Shown here: piece by piece, positions 22,045 through 32,197 of the stretch
Layout: each line of letters begins with the position of its first letter
Numbering within the stretch: position 1 is the stretch's first letter
Origin: Nannochloropsis salina CCMP1776
Taxonomy: Eukaryota > Sar > Eustigmatophyceae > Eustigmatales > Monodopsidaceae
Assembly (NCBI GenBank): GCA_004565275.1
Contig: SDOX01000183.1
Coordinates: 494,192 to 558,191, forward strand
DNA: 64,000 bases
Direction of reading: 5' to 3'
Notes under the pieces: model-generated
Databases searched by the model: none
Told to the model about the DNA's origin: nothing
What the model saw: the letters and a program-made list of their open reading frames with translations, nothing else
Program-made: the position numbers and the translations under genes

Positions 22045-22426
22045 TGAGGGGGAGGGAGAAAGGACCTCTGCCAAGGGCCTGAGAGGGCGTGAGGGTAGGG
22101 GGCGACGGACGGAGAGAGTGGGCGACTTAAATGCAAGCGAACACAAAGAAGGCAAATCAAAGAAAGAGGAAACGCGCAACGTACGAGGTGGAACTTCTCG
22201 GTGTGATTAGAAGGACTTGCTTGCTCTCACCCCCTGCATCCCTCCATTCGCCGCCCGCCGGGGCATCCCCCCCCCCGCCCTTCCCCCCACACCCACCAGC
22301 CCATCCCCTGCATGATCTGTGCTTTCGTCTCAGTGGCCTATCCCGCAGGCCTTTGGGTCCTGCCCCGTCGACACCATATTGGACCCTGTCTTCCGGCTCA
22401 TGCGGGAACGAGGGGGGTGAGGACGG
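22045..22426. other. Convergent intergenic region, fibrillin / NAF1
   Basis: 382 bp between converging stops, purine- and C-rich, with no gene seen. Confidence 0.45.
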
Positions 22427-22459
22427 CTAGGGTGCCTGCTCTTGTCGATGCTGTTGCTG

Positions 22460-22523
<64 letters not shown>

Positions 22524-24865
22524 CGATGGTGTTGTTGCTGCTGTTGGGGGTGATGATTGTGTTGAACAAAGAGGCCGTTGTGCGGTACCAGCATATATTG
22601 GGAGGGACCCGGGGGCTGGTAGGGATACTGGGCTTGAAAGGGGGGCTCTTGGGGCGCCATCGCCGCATATTGCGCTGACGGTGACTGGTGAGGATGGTGA
22701 GGTGGCAGGTGCTGCTGCAAATGCCAGCTAGCCTGCTGCCCGTGGCTGACAGGATGGGGGTAGGGAGGGGCGTGGCCAGCCGGGCTGCCCGGATACGGCA
22801 AGCTCCCATCCGTCCGAGGCCGAAACGCCCCGTCCGCGCCCCACCCATGTCCCAAGGCGCCAGGACTGCCCGCAGTGCGGGACGGTACCGGCGGTGAGGG
22901 CTGGGTAGGGTAGGGATAGAGGGGGGAGGGGGGGAAGGAGGCCGGGGGAGGTTGCAGGGGGTATCTTGGACGGGGAGATGGGCGGAGGGGCGGTTGGAAG
23001 GAGTGCGGGAGAGACGAGTCCAGGGAGAGGGGCGGGGCGGGCGAAGGGAAGCCGAGGGCGGGATGAGACTGCCCGAGCGAGGAGCCAAGGGGAGGGGGCG
23101 GGCGGGAGGAGGGACAGGGGGCCCCTACGACAGGCGGCGCGGGGATCGGAGCCGCCCTCTCCAAGCCTCCGGGACTACCAGGGGCATGCGGTGCCCGCTC
23201 GGGGGGCGAATACACGTGCCGGTGCTGCTGGTAGTGGGTGGGATGATAAGGCCCCGTGCCTCGTCCTCCCCCCCGCCCTCGCCCTTCCTCCCGCCCTCCC
23301 CGCCCCGACCAGCCCCTCCCTCCCCACCCTCTCCCTTCGCCTCGCCCCCGCCGCCTTCCCCCGCCTCGCCCCGCCGCCGCCGCCACCGCCGCCGTGGGAT
23401 CGCGGCTCAAGAGGCCTTCCCCTCCGGCATTGTCCGCCCGCTTCTGTCTTCGCTTCGACGCCCGCGCCGCTGCCTCCTTCTCGTCGTCCGAGAACTCCTC
23501 TTCCTCCGCCCCCACCTCCTCGTCGTGGACGTTGCTGGCGTCCGTACCCCGGCTCACAAGGGCCTGCGGGACCAAGAAGCCTGCCAGTCGCGCCAAGTAC
23601 CCCACCCCCGCCCCCGGCCTTACGGGACGCGCCTGGGGCCTCCCCTCCCCCCCCGCCCCCGTCACAGCGTCCACAGCGGTCGTGGGAAGCGCCGGACCTA
23701 CGTCCGACTTGCCCTCGCTCTTCTCGATCGCGCCCACGGCCTCGCCCTCGGCCTCCTCCACCCCCGTCCCCGATGCCCCCTCTGCCCCTCCTCCCCGCAG
23801 CCCTGCCCTGTAGTGCAGCCGGTAGCAGGGCTGGGTGACGGGACCGAAAATCTCATTGACCCTCCCCAAAACCACCTTCCCCTCCATCAAACACAGCCAG
23901 CTCCCTTCGTCCAACGGCTGGGACCCGCCGCGGCCGTCCAAGGGAAAGGCCTGCACCACGATCGTCTTCTCCTCCTCCAAGGCCGCCAGGACCTGCCCAC
24001 AGGGCACCGCCTCATCCGCCTCCGTCAAGACTAGCGCCGCTGCCGCCGCTTCCTCCTCCTCTCCCTTGTTCGCGCCGGGCAACGCCTCGTTCGGAGTCCG
24101 CGGGCCGAGCAAGCTCTTCCCCTTCCCGCCCTTCCCATCTTCCTCGTCCGACTCCAGATCCACCCCCAGGCCGGGGAGAGAATCCTCCTCCTCTTCCTCT
24201 TCCTCTCTCATTTCCTCTTCCTCGGCCATCTTCTTCTCCCCCCCTCCCACCCTCTCCTTTTCCTCCTCTCCCTCTTTCTCCTTCACGGCTCCCCCTTCCT
24301 CAACGCCCGGCACAAGATTCCCGCTGTCGGCATCTCCGACGCCGCAGCTTGCCTCCACCTCCTCCAGAATCTTAAGCAGGCGCGTTGTTTTCTTGCCCCC
24401 CACGGCGTCTGTCGTGGCAAGCTGTCGCAATGATGGGGACGGCCGCGCCCCTAGCTTCGCCCCCGGGGCTCCCAAACTCTCCATACCCGCAGCCATTGCC
24501 GCCACTGCCAAATCATCAACCTCCTCGTCCTCCTCTTCTTCCAGTTCCTCTCCCCCCTCATCGTCCTCCTCTTCATCCTCATTCTCCTCGTCACTGCTGC
24601 TATTCACCCGCTCTTCCTCCATTCCATTTCTAGCCTCCTCCGTCTCGTCATTGTCTCTAACATCGTTGCCGTGAATGCTGGAAATAGCAATGGGCGTCAT
24701 TTGTTCGTCTCTTCGTGTGCAGGCGGTACCCTCAATGCTCTCCCCTCGTGCCTCCCTATGACCCTTCGAGTCGTCCCCCGCCATCGTCAAGCCCTTCCTC
24801 TGCCCCGTTTCCGTGCACTCGTTTCCTTGCCCGCAAACATCAGCCACTACATTCTCCTCCTGCAT
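22427..24865 (-). CDS. NAF1: H/ACA RNP assembly factor NAF1
   Basis: NAF1 loads onto dyskerin during assembly of H/ACA snoRNPs and is later exchanged for GAR1. 812 aa from ATG 24865, single exon (a second ATG at 24784 would remove 27 residues). The N-terminal third is very acidic with poly-Glu/Asp runs. The middle has the Gar1/Naf1 beta-barrel: KTIVVQAFPLDG, GSWLCLMEGKVVLGRVNEIFG and PVTQPCYRLHY. The C-terminal half is Arg/Gly-rich, then Pro/Tyr/Gln-rich, ending in about 25 consecutive Gln. Acidic arm, barrel and Pro/Gln-rich tail are the usual NAF1 plan. A nuclear site is expected. Confidence 0.88.
22450..22523. repeat. CTG/CAG triplet repeat coding for poly-Gln
   Basis: A nearly pure run of CTG on the plus strand (CAG on the coding strand), about 18 perfect units flanked by CAA-interrupted ones, codes for the C-terminal poly-Gln of NAF1. 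Confidence 0.95.
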
Positions 24866-25041
24866 AAATGTCTTGAAGATAGCAAGATGATGCGTTGCTG
24901 GACGAATGAGTGCATGGAATTCCGTTTCAAAAAGCAAATTTAGAGACGTAGTATCTTGAGGAACCTCCCGGTGGGGCGTACTACTACTAGTAGTACTAGT
25001 AGAAACAACCTCTCTCGCTTACTGTCAAGTCCCTCAAACAC
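24866..25041. promoter_or_regulatory. Divergent promoter shared by NAF1 and RPP30
   Basis: Only 176 bp separate the start codons of NAF1 (minus) and RPP30 (plus). It contains the perfect 14-bp palindrome TACTACTAGTAGTA at 24982-24995 and, adjoining it, TACTAGTA at 24994-25001. No TATA box was recognised. Co-regulation of two RNP-biogenesis genes through this element is an inference. Confidence 0.6.
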
Positions 25042-26100
25042 ATGCGCAGGTGGCGTGCAAACATAACAAATCGAAATAGCGGACATTACTCAGGAAGGCG
25101 AATGTCATGTTCTTTGCAGCAAGTCAGTGCCGATTCACCCGACGGTCCATATAAAGTCATTACCAAACGGAAGCGTCAAAGGTCTTCAGGGGCGGACGCG
25201 CAAAAATGCTTCCACGACTTATGCATCGATATTCCCCACCAAAATACCACTGTGGAGCACGTCCGAGAGGCTACACGTCGCCTTGGCCACCTCGGCTACA
25301 CCTGTGTGGCTTTCAATGAAACTGTGGTCGGTCGCGACGGCGTCCGGGGGCTCGACCGTCCCGCCTCCCTGAAAACTCGGAGGCCCCTCTGGCTGGCCGC
25401 ACAGGGGGGGCTTGCCGATAAGCCTGAGGTACGCTTGCGTAGGGTCACGGTAGTTGTGCACGACAAAGGAGAAGCACAATTTTTGTGCGGAGCCATCCGC
25501 AGTGTAAAATGGGCGGATCTGGTGGCAGCGCGTCCTACGTCAGACCAAGCTTTGCAGCTTTTGTGCGAGGCCGGAGATGTGGACATAATATCTCTGGATA
25601 TAAGCGCTCGGATGGGGTTCTCCTTGAACACATCTCAAGCGGATGCCGCGCGGGCCCGTGGGATCGCCTTTGAAGTGCAGTACGCGGGGCTGATATCGGA
25701 GGAGAACTTGGTGAAACGGCAACAACTCATGGCGAACACGAGCGGTGTGCTGGGAGCTACTCGAGGCAGGGGGGTCGTATGGAGCAGCGGGAGCAGCGCG
25801 AGGGCGGCCTGGGACACGCTTCGTGGGCCGTACGACGTGATGAACTTGGCGGTTATTTTGGGGTTGAGGGAGGAGCCGGCGCTCAGGTCGTTGACAGGCT
25901 CATGCCAGGAGGCGCGTGGACACGCCCGGGCGCGGCGCTTGGAGTGGTTGCCCGCCGAGGTGAAGTGGGCAGGAGGTAGCGACGGGGGAGGGAGTGAAGG
26001 GAAAGTGGGGAAGGAGGGGGAAGGGGCGGGAGAGGGGGAAGAGGAGGGGGAGGAGGAGGAGGGGGAGGAGGAGGAGAAGAGGGAGATTGGCATGTGCTGA
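25042..26100 (+). CDS. RPP30: RNase P/MRP protein subunit RPP30 (Rpp1)
   Basis: Subunit of nuclear RNase P (tRNA 5' maturation) and RNase MRP, with a TIM-barrel-like fold. 352 aa, apparently one exon. The family's blocks are clear: CFHDLCIDIP (start of barrel), LGHLGYTCVAFNETV, RRVTVVVHDKGEAQFL, DLVAARPTSDQALQLLCE, DVDIISLDIS, ARGIAFEVQYAGLI, GVVWSSGSSARAAWDTLRGP and YDVMNLAVILGL. The C-terminal 40 residues are Glu/Gly-rich low complexity. The first about 50 residues are not conserved, and a TTCTTTGCAG near 25119 could be an acceptor of a different 5' exon, so the exact start is uncertain. Confidence 0.92.
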   Translation: MRRWRANITNRNSGHYSGRRMSCSLQQVSADSPDGPYKVITKRKRQRSSGADAQKCFHDLCIDIPHQNTTVEHVREATRRLGHLGYTCVAFNETVVGRDGVRGLDRPASLKTRRPLWLAAQGGLADKPEVRLRRVTVVVHDKGEAQFLCGAIRSVKWADLVAARPTSDQALQLLCEAGDVDIISLDISARMGFSLNTSQADAARARGIAFEVQYAGLISEENLVKRQQLMANTSGVLGATRGRGVVWSSGSSARAAWDTLRGPYDVMNLAVILGLREEPALRSLTGSCQEARGHARARRLEWLPAEVKWAGGSDGGGSEGKVGKEGEGAGEGEEEGEEEEGEEEEKREIGMC

Positions 26101-26406
26101 CGGGGTACGAGAGCATTTGAGGATCTTGAAGGCGTGATCTTGAAGGCGTGATGAAGGGCCAATGAAAGTGGGGGACGTCGGTCAAAGCCTTAAAACCGAA
26201 GCATCCAAAACGCGTACGCTTTCCTTTCAGCGATGTCCCTTCTAGCGACGAATATCCCGTGCATGTACACTCTTCACCCTCCCGCCCCACCATCTGCACA
26301 CACCCCGCCCACCCTATAAAACCTCCCATGCAAGCTCCACCGCCCACACACCCCCACGCCCGCCCTTTGGCCCTTTCCGACGCCATCGCCCAGCCCCCAG
26401 GCCGGG
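26101..26406. other. Convergent intergenic region, RPP30 / hemerythrin-like
   Basis: 306 bp between converging stops, C-rich toward the right end. No gene or motif is seen. Confidence 0.45.
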
Positions 26407-27759
26407 TCAGCTGATTGTGCAGAGCAAGAAGACGGGGGCCGCGACCAGGAGCTGGTTCACAGACATGTGGGGCAGGTAGACCGTAGGCGGGGGCTCTTGC
26501 AGGGCCAGGGACTCGAGGGAGCGGGCCACGCTCTTCTTGTAGGAGGAAAGCCAGTACGTGTTGAGGGTGTAGCGGGCAGCCCGTGAGAGCTTCTTCAGGA
26601 AGGCCGCCTTAGTGTCCGGGGACCCCCAGACGTCCATGGCCAGTAGCACCATGGGGAGCTCCAAGTGGGCGGCGCTGGCCGACGACATTTGTTCGAGGAT
26701 CCGCTCCTCCTCGTGTTGGGAGAAGTAGCGGAGGACGGCGGGGGGGAAGAAGGATTCCTCCTGGTCCATGTGGACGATGAGATGGTGGGAGAGGCGGTCC
26801 AGGCGTGCTATAAGGCGACGGCGCCAGTCGTAGAGAGACCTGCTAGATAGCGGGGTATTCTTGGGGGATGGAGCAGGAGCGGATGCCAGGGACGTGGCAG
26901 GCAGGGAGGCAGGGGCCGACGAGGGCCCGCCCTCCTCGTCAGGAGCCTTCTCCCTGTTCTTCGCCTTTATATCCTCATGCCCCTGCGACAAGGGACCCAA
27001 GGTAGACGGGGCCGAGGTGTCGGACCGAACCACGCTTGTCTCCACGCTCGCCGGTGGGATTTTTCCCTTTCGGATCGCTCTCTCTAAGGACTTGTATTCG
27101 GCCTCGCTGGCCTCCACCTCTTGTATCAACTCTTCGATTCCATCATATCCTCCTCTGACCTCGTCCGGAATCTCCGTTTTACCGGCCACCCAGGGAATGT
27201 AAATCTTTTGCTCCACCTGATGGTGCCGACGGACATAGGGAGCGAAGGCCGTGTTGAAGAAGTAGAAAAAATTGGTCACTTTCCAAGGGTACTGCACTGG
27301 ATCGAAGGAGGGCGACGCAACCAGTTCTTCGAAATCCAATAGAGCGCTGCGTATGGGCTCGTGCAGCAAGAGCCAAGTTCTTTCTTGCCAATGGTCCGTG
27401 CTCGTGATGACGGGCGAGAGAATGCGTTGATCTTCGATGGTACACCATTCGGCTTTGCGCTTAAAATAGGCGCGTTCTTTCGTCAGACGGGCAATTTCTT
27501 CCTTGGCAGCACTCAGTTCCTCCATCAAGCTTCGAATGAGCGAGTCTGTGGCGCTTCCCGCTGTGTCAGGGGAGGGGGGATGCGAGGCTGTCGTCTCCTC
27601 ATGGATCACTTCGTCCTTGCCACGGTCACTGAAGTGCTCCTTCGCGGGGGAGGAAGGACACTCGGCTGTGGCCGCAGAGACTTCTTCAATCAGGCCTTGC
27701 ATCCCTCTGTTTTGCAAAGCAATGGTGAATGAAGGCGAGGTCTTCATGAGTGGCGGCAT
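26407..27759 (-). CDS. Hemerythrin-like HHE-domain protein
   Basis: 450 aa, single exon, ATG 27759. After an Ala/Ser-rich N-terminus and a short coiled coil (about residues 75-105), a four-helix metal-binding domain is recognisable from its His/Glu pattern: LLHEPIRSALLDFEEL, YVRRHHQVEQKIYIPW and LSHHLIVHMDQEESFFPP. These give the H...HxxxE...HxxxH arrangement of hemerythrin/HHE domains that bind a di-iron centre. A low-complexity insert of about 90 residues (Ser/Pro/Ala) separates the second and third helices. The protein ends with a hydrophobic stretch (QLLVAAPVFLLCTI) that may be a tail anchor. Oxygen, NO or iron sensing is typical of the fold, but the role here is unknown. Confidence 0.82.
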   Translation of the reverse strand: MPPLMKTSPSFTIALQNRGMQGLIEEVSAATAECPSSPAKEHFSDRGKDEVIHEETTASHPPSPDTAGSATDSLIRSLMEELSAAKEEIARLTKERAYFKRKAEWCTIEDQRILSPVITSTDHWQERTWLLLHEPIRSALLDFEELVASPSFDPVQYPWKVTNFFYFFNTAFAPYVRRHHQVEQKIYIPWVAGKTEIPDEVRGGYDGIEELIQEVEASEAEYKSLERAIRKGKIPPASVETSVVRSDTSAPSTLGPLSQGHEDIKAKNREKAPDEEGGPSSAPASLPATSLASAPAPSPKNTPLSSRSLYDWRRRLIARLDRLSHHLIVHMDQEESFFPPAVLRYFSQHEEERILEQMSSASAAHLELPMVLLAMDVWGSPDTKAAFLKKLSRAARYTLNTYWLSSYKKSVARSLESLALQEPPPTVYLPHMSVNQLLVAAPVFLLCTIS

Positions 27760-28507
27760 GACCACTTCAAACCCTCGCACCAGAATTTAAATGAGCCGTG
27801 TGTTACCTGCGACGTGATGGAGGGCGCCTCCGGGAGATGGGCCCATGCCAGTACACAGACCCGCGACAGGGTAGTATGGAAAAACCTTCTGAACTGACAT
27901 TTGCCCATTCTTATATATATATATTATATATATATTCTCTCTATCCTTGTAAAAGAACATGCCACCGTGTATCAGGTCGTCCGGTTGAACGGTTTCTCAT
28001 CCGATCTTGGCATAAGAGCAACTTCCGAAAAACCGGCTTACGTTCCCACGCTCGTCGCATCGTCTATCGTGGCGTCCCATTTCCTTTTTTCCACCATTAA
28101 AAACGATGAAGTATATCTTACGATGTGCTATCCAACCGAGATTTGTGCATGTGCTGATTGTCAGGCAAGGTACGTGTACGCGTGTAGATCTCTTATGAGT
28201 GGAGATTGCTGCGTTCGGTCCCTGGTTGATTGCTTTGTTAATGCTGCCAGCCTCCAATCAAATCCGGAATAATGCAAGAAAAGATGCCGATAGTTAAAGG
28301 TTTAATCTGGATCGCGCTATATGTTGGACTTTCTTGGCGTGACAGGTCCGTAATTCACAAGATTGCAACCTCGTTATTGCAAAAGCGTATCAGAAAAGTG
28401 ACAAGTTTGTCAGGCATGTTTGAACGACTACAAATTAGTGTATCACAGATTTCAAGCAAATAAGACGTTGGAAATGCAGTTTCTCATTTTTTACACATTA
28501 CGACCCT
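27760..28507. other. Intergenic between minus-strand genes
   Basis: 748 bp holding the hemerythrin-like gene's promoter and the 3' end of the MFS gene. A TA microsatellite lies at 27911-27936. Plus-strand frames at 27798-28272 show no recognisable protein. Confidence 0.45.
27911..27936. repeat. TA dinucleotide microsatellite
   Basis: Two runs of alternating TA joined by an ATTA interruption, about 26 bp, upstream of the hemerythrin-like gene. Confidence 0.9.
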
Positions 28508-29914
28508 TTATTTCTCCTTTTTGTCCTCCTGGACGACCTTTCTGACTTTTAAAGATTCTGTGAAAGCTACATGTGCGCAAACAGGCAGCAAAAACAGTGC
28601 TGACACAAAGCCTAAGGCATGCCCACCGTGTCTTTCAAGGAGGTAACCACCCAGAAATGGCGTCAATATCTTCGCGAACGTCTCAATGGCATAAGAGATT
28701 CCCAATACTGTACCCACGAGAGCGTGCGGCGTGACAGTGGAAAGCTCGGTGGAGAGCAAGGTCTGGAAGATGGATCCTGTTATCGTCAAGCTGGCTAAGA
28801 CAGGCAGCAAACTGGCAAGGTTGTACACATGTCCCCAGCAAAATGTGGAGAATGCTTGGCCTACGATAGCTGGGAAAATGAGCTGATGATCCTGGAAACT
28901 GCTCGACAGCCACCGAACGATGAATACGTTGTTTACGACCGAGACTACACCTAAAAAACTCAGCAATAGTCCCAGCGTCTGCCCGTCCATGCCCAAATGC
29001 TTGGAGGCGTAGTTGGCAAAGCTGGTCTCAAATATACCGCTGGACATGGCGACAAACACCTTGCGCGCCAGCAACACGGCCACCTGCCCTCCCTGAGGGC
29101 CGTGTCGGATCAAATCCCATACTCCATCTTTAGACCCACTTGCCACGCTTTCCTTGCCGTTGATAGCCGTGGTAGCATTGGTATTTGCCTCCCTTTCGCT
29201 TCCTTCTCCTTTCGGATTGGGAGCGTTTGCTTTTCTTTCGCTTCCTTCTCCTTTCGGATTGGGAGGGGCCGAGTGGGTAGAGGGTTCAGGTAAGGAGAGC
29301 AGAAGGATGAAGTTCGCCGCCGTCGCCAGTAAGGCCACCCATACCGTCAGCCAAGGGTCCTTGGACATCAAAAACCCGCCCACTGCGGGTCCGATGATGA
29401 AGGCAAGGCCAAACATACTCCCCATCATGCCCATGTTCTTGGCGCGAACCTGGGGGCTGCTAATGTCCTGCAGGAACGGAAGCAGGGATGGATGGAATAA
29501 ATATTGAGGAAATAATTGGCATGGGATAAATATAGGGGCGCTTACCGAAATGTAGGCCTGGGAGACAGATATACTGCATTTGAAGAGGCCTGGTAAGACC
29601 CGTCCGAGCATAAATGTTCGTTGATCTTTTGCCACCAACATACACACGTAACAAAACAAGGACGCCACCGCAGACACGCGCAGCATAAAACTCCTGCCCA
29701 AAACATCACTTCCTCTACCCAGTATCGGACTTGACAGGAATTGGAGGAGAGAGAAAAGCGACACCATCAGGCCTCGCGTCTGGAGGCTAATACCTAGGGC
29801 TTTCGTCAGGTCTGGGTAGGCTGGTAGCACCAAAGCTACCGCCAGCATTTCCAAAGCATTGGATAGAAGTAGCATACGTAATGGCGAGAGAAAAGAGGAA
29901 TACGGGGGCGGCAT
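28508..29914 (-). CDS. Major facilitator superfamily transporter (MFSD10/TetA-like)
   Basis: Exons (minus) 29914-29546 and 29467-28508 (442 aa). The 78-bp intron (GTAAGC...CTGCAG, phase 0) is divisible by three and has no stop. Splicing it restores AYIS-DISSPQVRAKNMG, the usual MFS sequence between TM4 and TM5. About 12 membrane helices are visible: six before a hydrophilic loop with a 14-residue duplication (PNPKGEGSER units), and six after. The loop 2-3 signature appears as GRGSDVLGRSFMLR (G-R-x-S-D-x-x-G-R), and FGLAFIIGPAVGG in TM5 is the antiporter motif C pattern. It is probably a drug or organic-anion type transporter; the substrate is unknown. Confidence 0.88.
   Translation of the reverse strand: MPPPYSSFLSPLRMLLLSNALEMLAVALVLPAYPDLTKALGISLQTRGLMVSLFSLLQFLSSPILGRGSDVLGRSFMLRVSAVASLFCYVCMLVAKDQRTFMLGRVLPGLFKCSISVSQAYISVSAPIFIPCQLFPQYLFHPSLLPFLQDISSPQVRAKNMGMMGSMFGLAFIIGPAVGGFLMSKDPWLTVWVALLATAANFILLLSLPEPSTHSAPPNPKGEGSERKANAPNPKGEGSEREANTNATTAINGKESVASGSKDGVWDLIRHGPQGGQVAVLLARKVFVAMSSGIFETSFANYASKHLGMDGQTLGLLLSFLGVVSVVNNVFIVRWLSSSFQDHQLIFPAIVGQAFSTFCWGHVYNLASLLPVLASLTITGSIFQTLLSTELSTVTPHALVGTVLGISYAIETFAKILTPFLGGYLLERHGGHALGFVSALFLLPVCAHVAFTESLKVRKVVQEDKKEK
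29180..29264. repeat. 42-bp in-frame tandem duplication in the MFS gene
   Basis: A segment with CTTTCGCTTCCTTCTCCTTT recurs with an offset of 42 bp (first copy from about 29194, second from about 29236), giving two 14-residue PNPKGEGSER-type units in the central loop. Confidence 0.85.
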
Positions 29915-30395
29915 TCTAAAATGGGAGGATTTGTGTGCCGTGCTCTGTGCAAGTGAAGACGGTGACGTACCCTCCTTTAAGCCTGTGGTTCATAGTGACA
30001 AAGGAATGGCATGTCAGCGAATGGAGACAAGATTCGTAGCTGTACCGGTGTACTTAGAGATTTATGCTGAAATGCTGAATGGAGCAGACGAAGTACACTG
30101 GTCTTCTCACACACACAGCTCGCCTCTGGTATTTGGGCACTGTGACGAATGCGGCCCGAGGGGGGAGGTTGAAGGGATAGACTTCGCATCCTCTATATCC
30201 AGGATGAGGTCCTCGAGTTCGACCCCTAACACTCGTGGACATCGTATCAAAATGTACCGATGTGCAAAAGGCGCTTTTACAAAATGGAAATAGGGGTCTA
30301 CCATTTCACACTGCGGTTCATACGGCCCGCTCTCGAATCAACTTCGTCATATCTAACCTCCTCCTCTTTTGCTTATCCGCACCACCAGCAGGAAG
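29915..30395. promoter_or_regulatory. Divergent promoter region, MFS / APMAP-like
   Basis: 481 bp between divergent starts. Overlapping short frames on both strands show no recognisable content and no motif was identified. Confidence 0.45.
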
Positions 30396-31952
30396 ATGCC
30401 ACCACGAACACGGTCACAAGCTGCGGGAAATGCCGGTTCTAGAACAGGAAAGGGCAATAGCCTGAGTGGGGAGGAGGAAGGCGTGTCCGAGGAGGGCATG
30501 GGCTATTTGCCCTTCATAACGCCGTTTTATGTATTCCTGGCCGTGGTTGTGGTGATTGGATCATTTTTGGCCTTTAAAATCTTACACGGGCCTTTCAAGC
30601 CCGTGCTTTGGAAGAAACCTCCCGAGCTTGTCTCGTTGTTGGTGAATTACGACCTGGCAGGGGCGGAGCACCTATTTTTAAACCGAGTGGTAGGGCCTGA
30701 ATCGATCGCGGTGGGCAGCGAGAAGGAAATGTACTTCAGCCTGAATGACGGCCGAATCGTACGTACTGACAGCAAGTACGGAAACATGACCACCGTGTTT
30801 TTCACGGGCGGGGTCGTCAAGGCTGAAAAAGCAGGTCAAAAGGACGGGAACGCTCGAGAAAGGAGGCTTCCAAATGGCGGGCAGGAACGGAGTCTCATGG
30901 CGTGGTGCAGTGCCGAGATGGACGCGATGCGCTTCTCCACGTCCACCGAGAGCCTTTGCGGGAGGCCGCTGGGCCTTCGCTTCGTTCGAGAACTCAACCA
31001 GTTGTACATCGCGGACGCCTACCACGGCATCTTCACACTCGACCCCGTCACCCTCCACGTGCGCCATCTGGTAGCGCCCTCCGCCCCGACCTCCCCCCCT
31101 TCCTCTCCCTCCTCGCCCGCCCTGCACCCGGGAGTCCGCGCCCCCCTCGGCTTTACCAACGACCTGTCCGTGGTCGCCTCCACGGGCGACATTTTCTTCT
31201 CCGACTCGACGTGGGCCTGGTCGCGCGCCCTGCACGCGGTCGAGGTCTTGGACGGAGGCCCTCGGGGCCGACTTTTTCGGTACGTGGGGGCCACGGGGGC
31301 GGTGGAGCCCGTCCTCTGCGGCTTGCATTTTGCCAACGGCGTGCAGGTCCTGGGGGAGGAGGAAGAAACGCGGGCGGGGAGACTGCCGGCGTCGGTGCTG
31401 GTGGTGGAGAGTACGCGCTTCCGCATTTTGAAAGTGGATTTGGGGGCTTGGGCGAGGGCGGAGGAGGGCGTCAAGGCTCGGGCCTTGCAGGCTTGCGAGG
31501 AGGAGAACGCGCTCCCGCCTTTCGCGAGCGTCTTGGCGGAGGGCCTGCCTGGACTGCCGGACAACTTGCGTCTGTTGCGACGTGAGGAAGCGGGAGCGGG
31601 CAGCAAGAAGGGATGGCTGGGGGGGGAGGGAGAAGAGGCGGTGCTCGTGCTGGGTATGGGGGTGAAAAACGCCAAGCCCTTCTCCCTCCTCCACTTTCTG
31701 TACCAGCACCTGGCCCTCCGCTTGCTCCTGGGGGCTTTGGTCCCCCTGCCGTACTTCCATTACTTCATGCCCAAATACGGGGTGGCCGGCGTGCTCTCTC
31801 TCGAGGGGCGGTTGCTGCGGGTGCTGCAGGATCCCACCGGGCGCACGCCTTTCCTGAGCGAGGTACACGTCCACCCGGAGACGGGAGACCTGCTGTTAGG
31901 CTCGTTTAGGAACAAGTTCGTCGGGAGGGTGACGGTGTCGGCGCTAGGCTAG
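30396..31952 (+). CDS. Strictosidine-synthase-like / APMAP six-bladed propeller protein
   Basis: 518 aa, single exon, ATG 30396. A basic, Ser-rich N-terminus precedes one membrane span (FYVFLAVVVVIGSFLAF, about residues 44-62), giving a type II anchor as in animal APMAP and plant SSL proteins. The rest matches the SGL/strictosidine-synthase propeller: VVGPESIAVGSEKEMYFSLN, GRPLGLRFVRELNQLYIADA, YHGIFTLDP, FTNDLSVVASTGDIFFSDST, RLFRYVGATGAVEPVLCGLH, FANGVQV, VLVVESTRFRILKVDL and LPGLPDNL. These are the signature blade strands with the calcium-site Asn/Asp. Most non-plant members are esterase- or paraoxonase-like rather than alkaloid synthases. Likely ER or endomembrane, lumenal propeller. Confidence 0.9.
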   Translation: MPPRTRSQAAGNAGSRTGKGNSLSGEEEGVSEEGMGYLPFITPFYVFLAVVVVIGSFLAFKILHGPFKPVLWKKPPELVSLLVNYDLAGAEHLFLNRVVGPESIAVGSEKEMYFSLNDGRIVRTDSKYGNMTTVFFTGGVVKAEKAGQKDGNARERRLPNGGQERSLMAWCSAEMDAMRFSTSTESLCGRPLGLRFVRELNQLYIADAYHGIFTLDPVTLHVRHLVAPSAPTSPPSSPSSPALHPGVRAPLGFTNDLSVVASTGDIFFSDSTWAWSRALHAVEVLDGGPRGRLFRYVGATGAVEPVLCGLHFANGVQVLGEEEETRAGRLPASVLVVESTRFRILKVDLGAWARAEEGVKARALQACEEENALPPFASVLAEGLPGLPDNLRLLRREEAGAGSKKGWLGGEGEEAVLVLGMGVKNAKPFSLLHFLYQHLALRLLLGALVPLPYFHYFMPKYGVAGVLSLEGRLLRVLQDPTGRTPFLSEVHVHPETGDLLLGSFRNKFVGRVTVSALG

Positions 31953-32197
31953 GAGGGAGGGAAAAGAGATGGAGAGCCTCAGCCATTCATGGTTATGAAA
32001 AGCGGTAGATTCAGAATCAAAACAAATTACTTGTTGCAACGTTCACAGATTTTATTCTTTTGCGATTTGCATCCGCGTCCGGCATGTGGCTATCCACTGC
32101 TCGGGCCTTTACCTCCTCTTGCTCCCGACACATCTGCCCTCCCCCGCGCCTGGAGTGCCCTGCCTGAGCATCGCACCAAAATACAAATTTCACGATC

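Noticed and set aside
22952-24674. Plus-strand frames of 280-360 codons opposite NAF1
   Set aside because: Pro/Arg/Ser-rich antisense shadows; NAF1's Gar1-like barrel fixes the coding strand.
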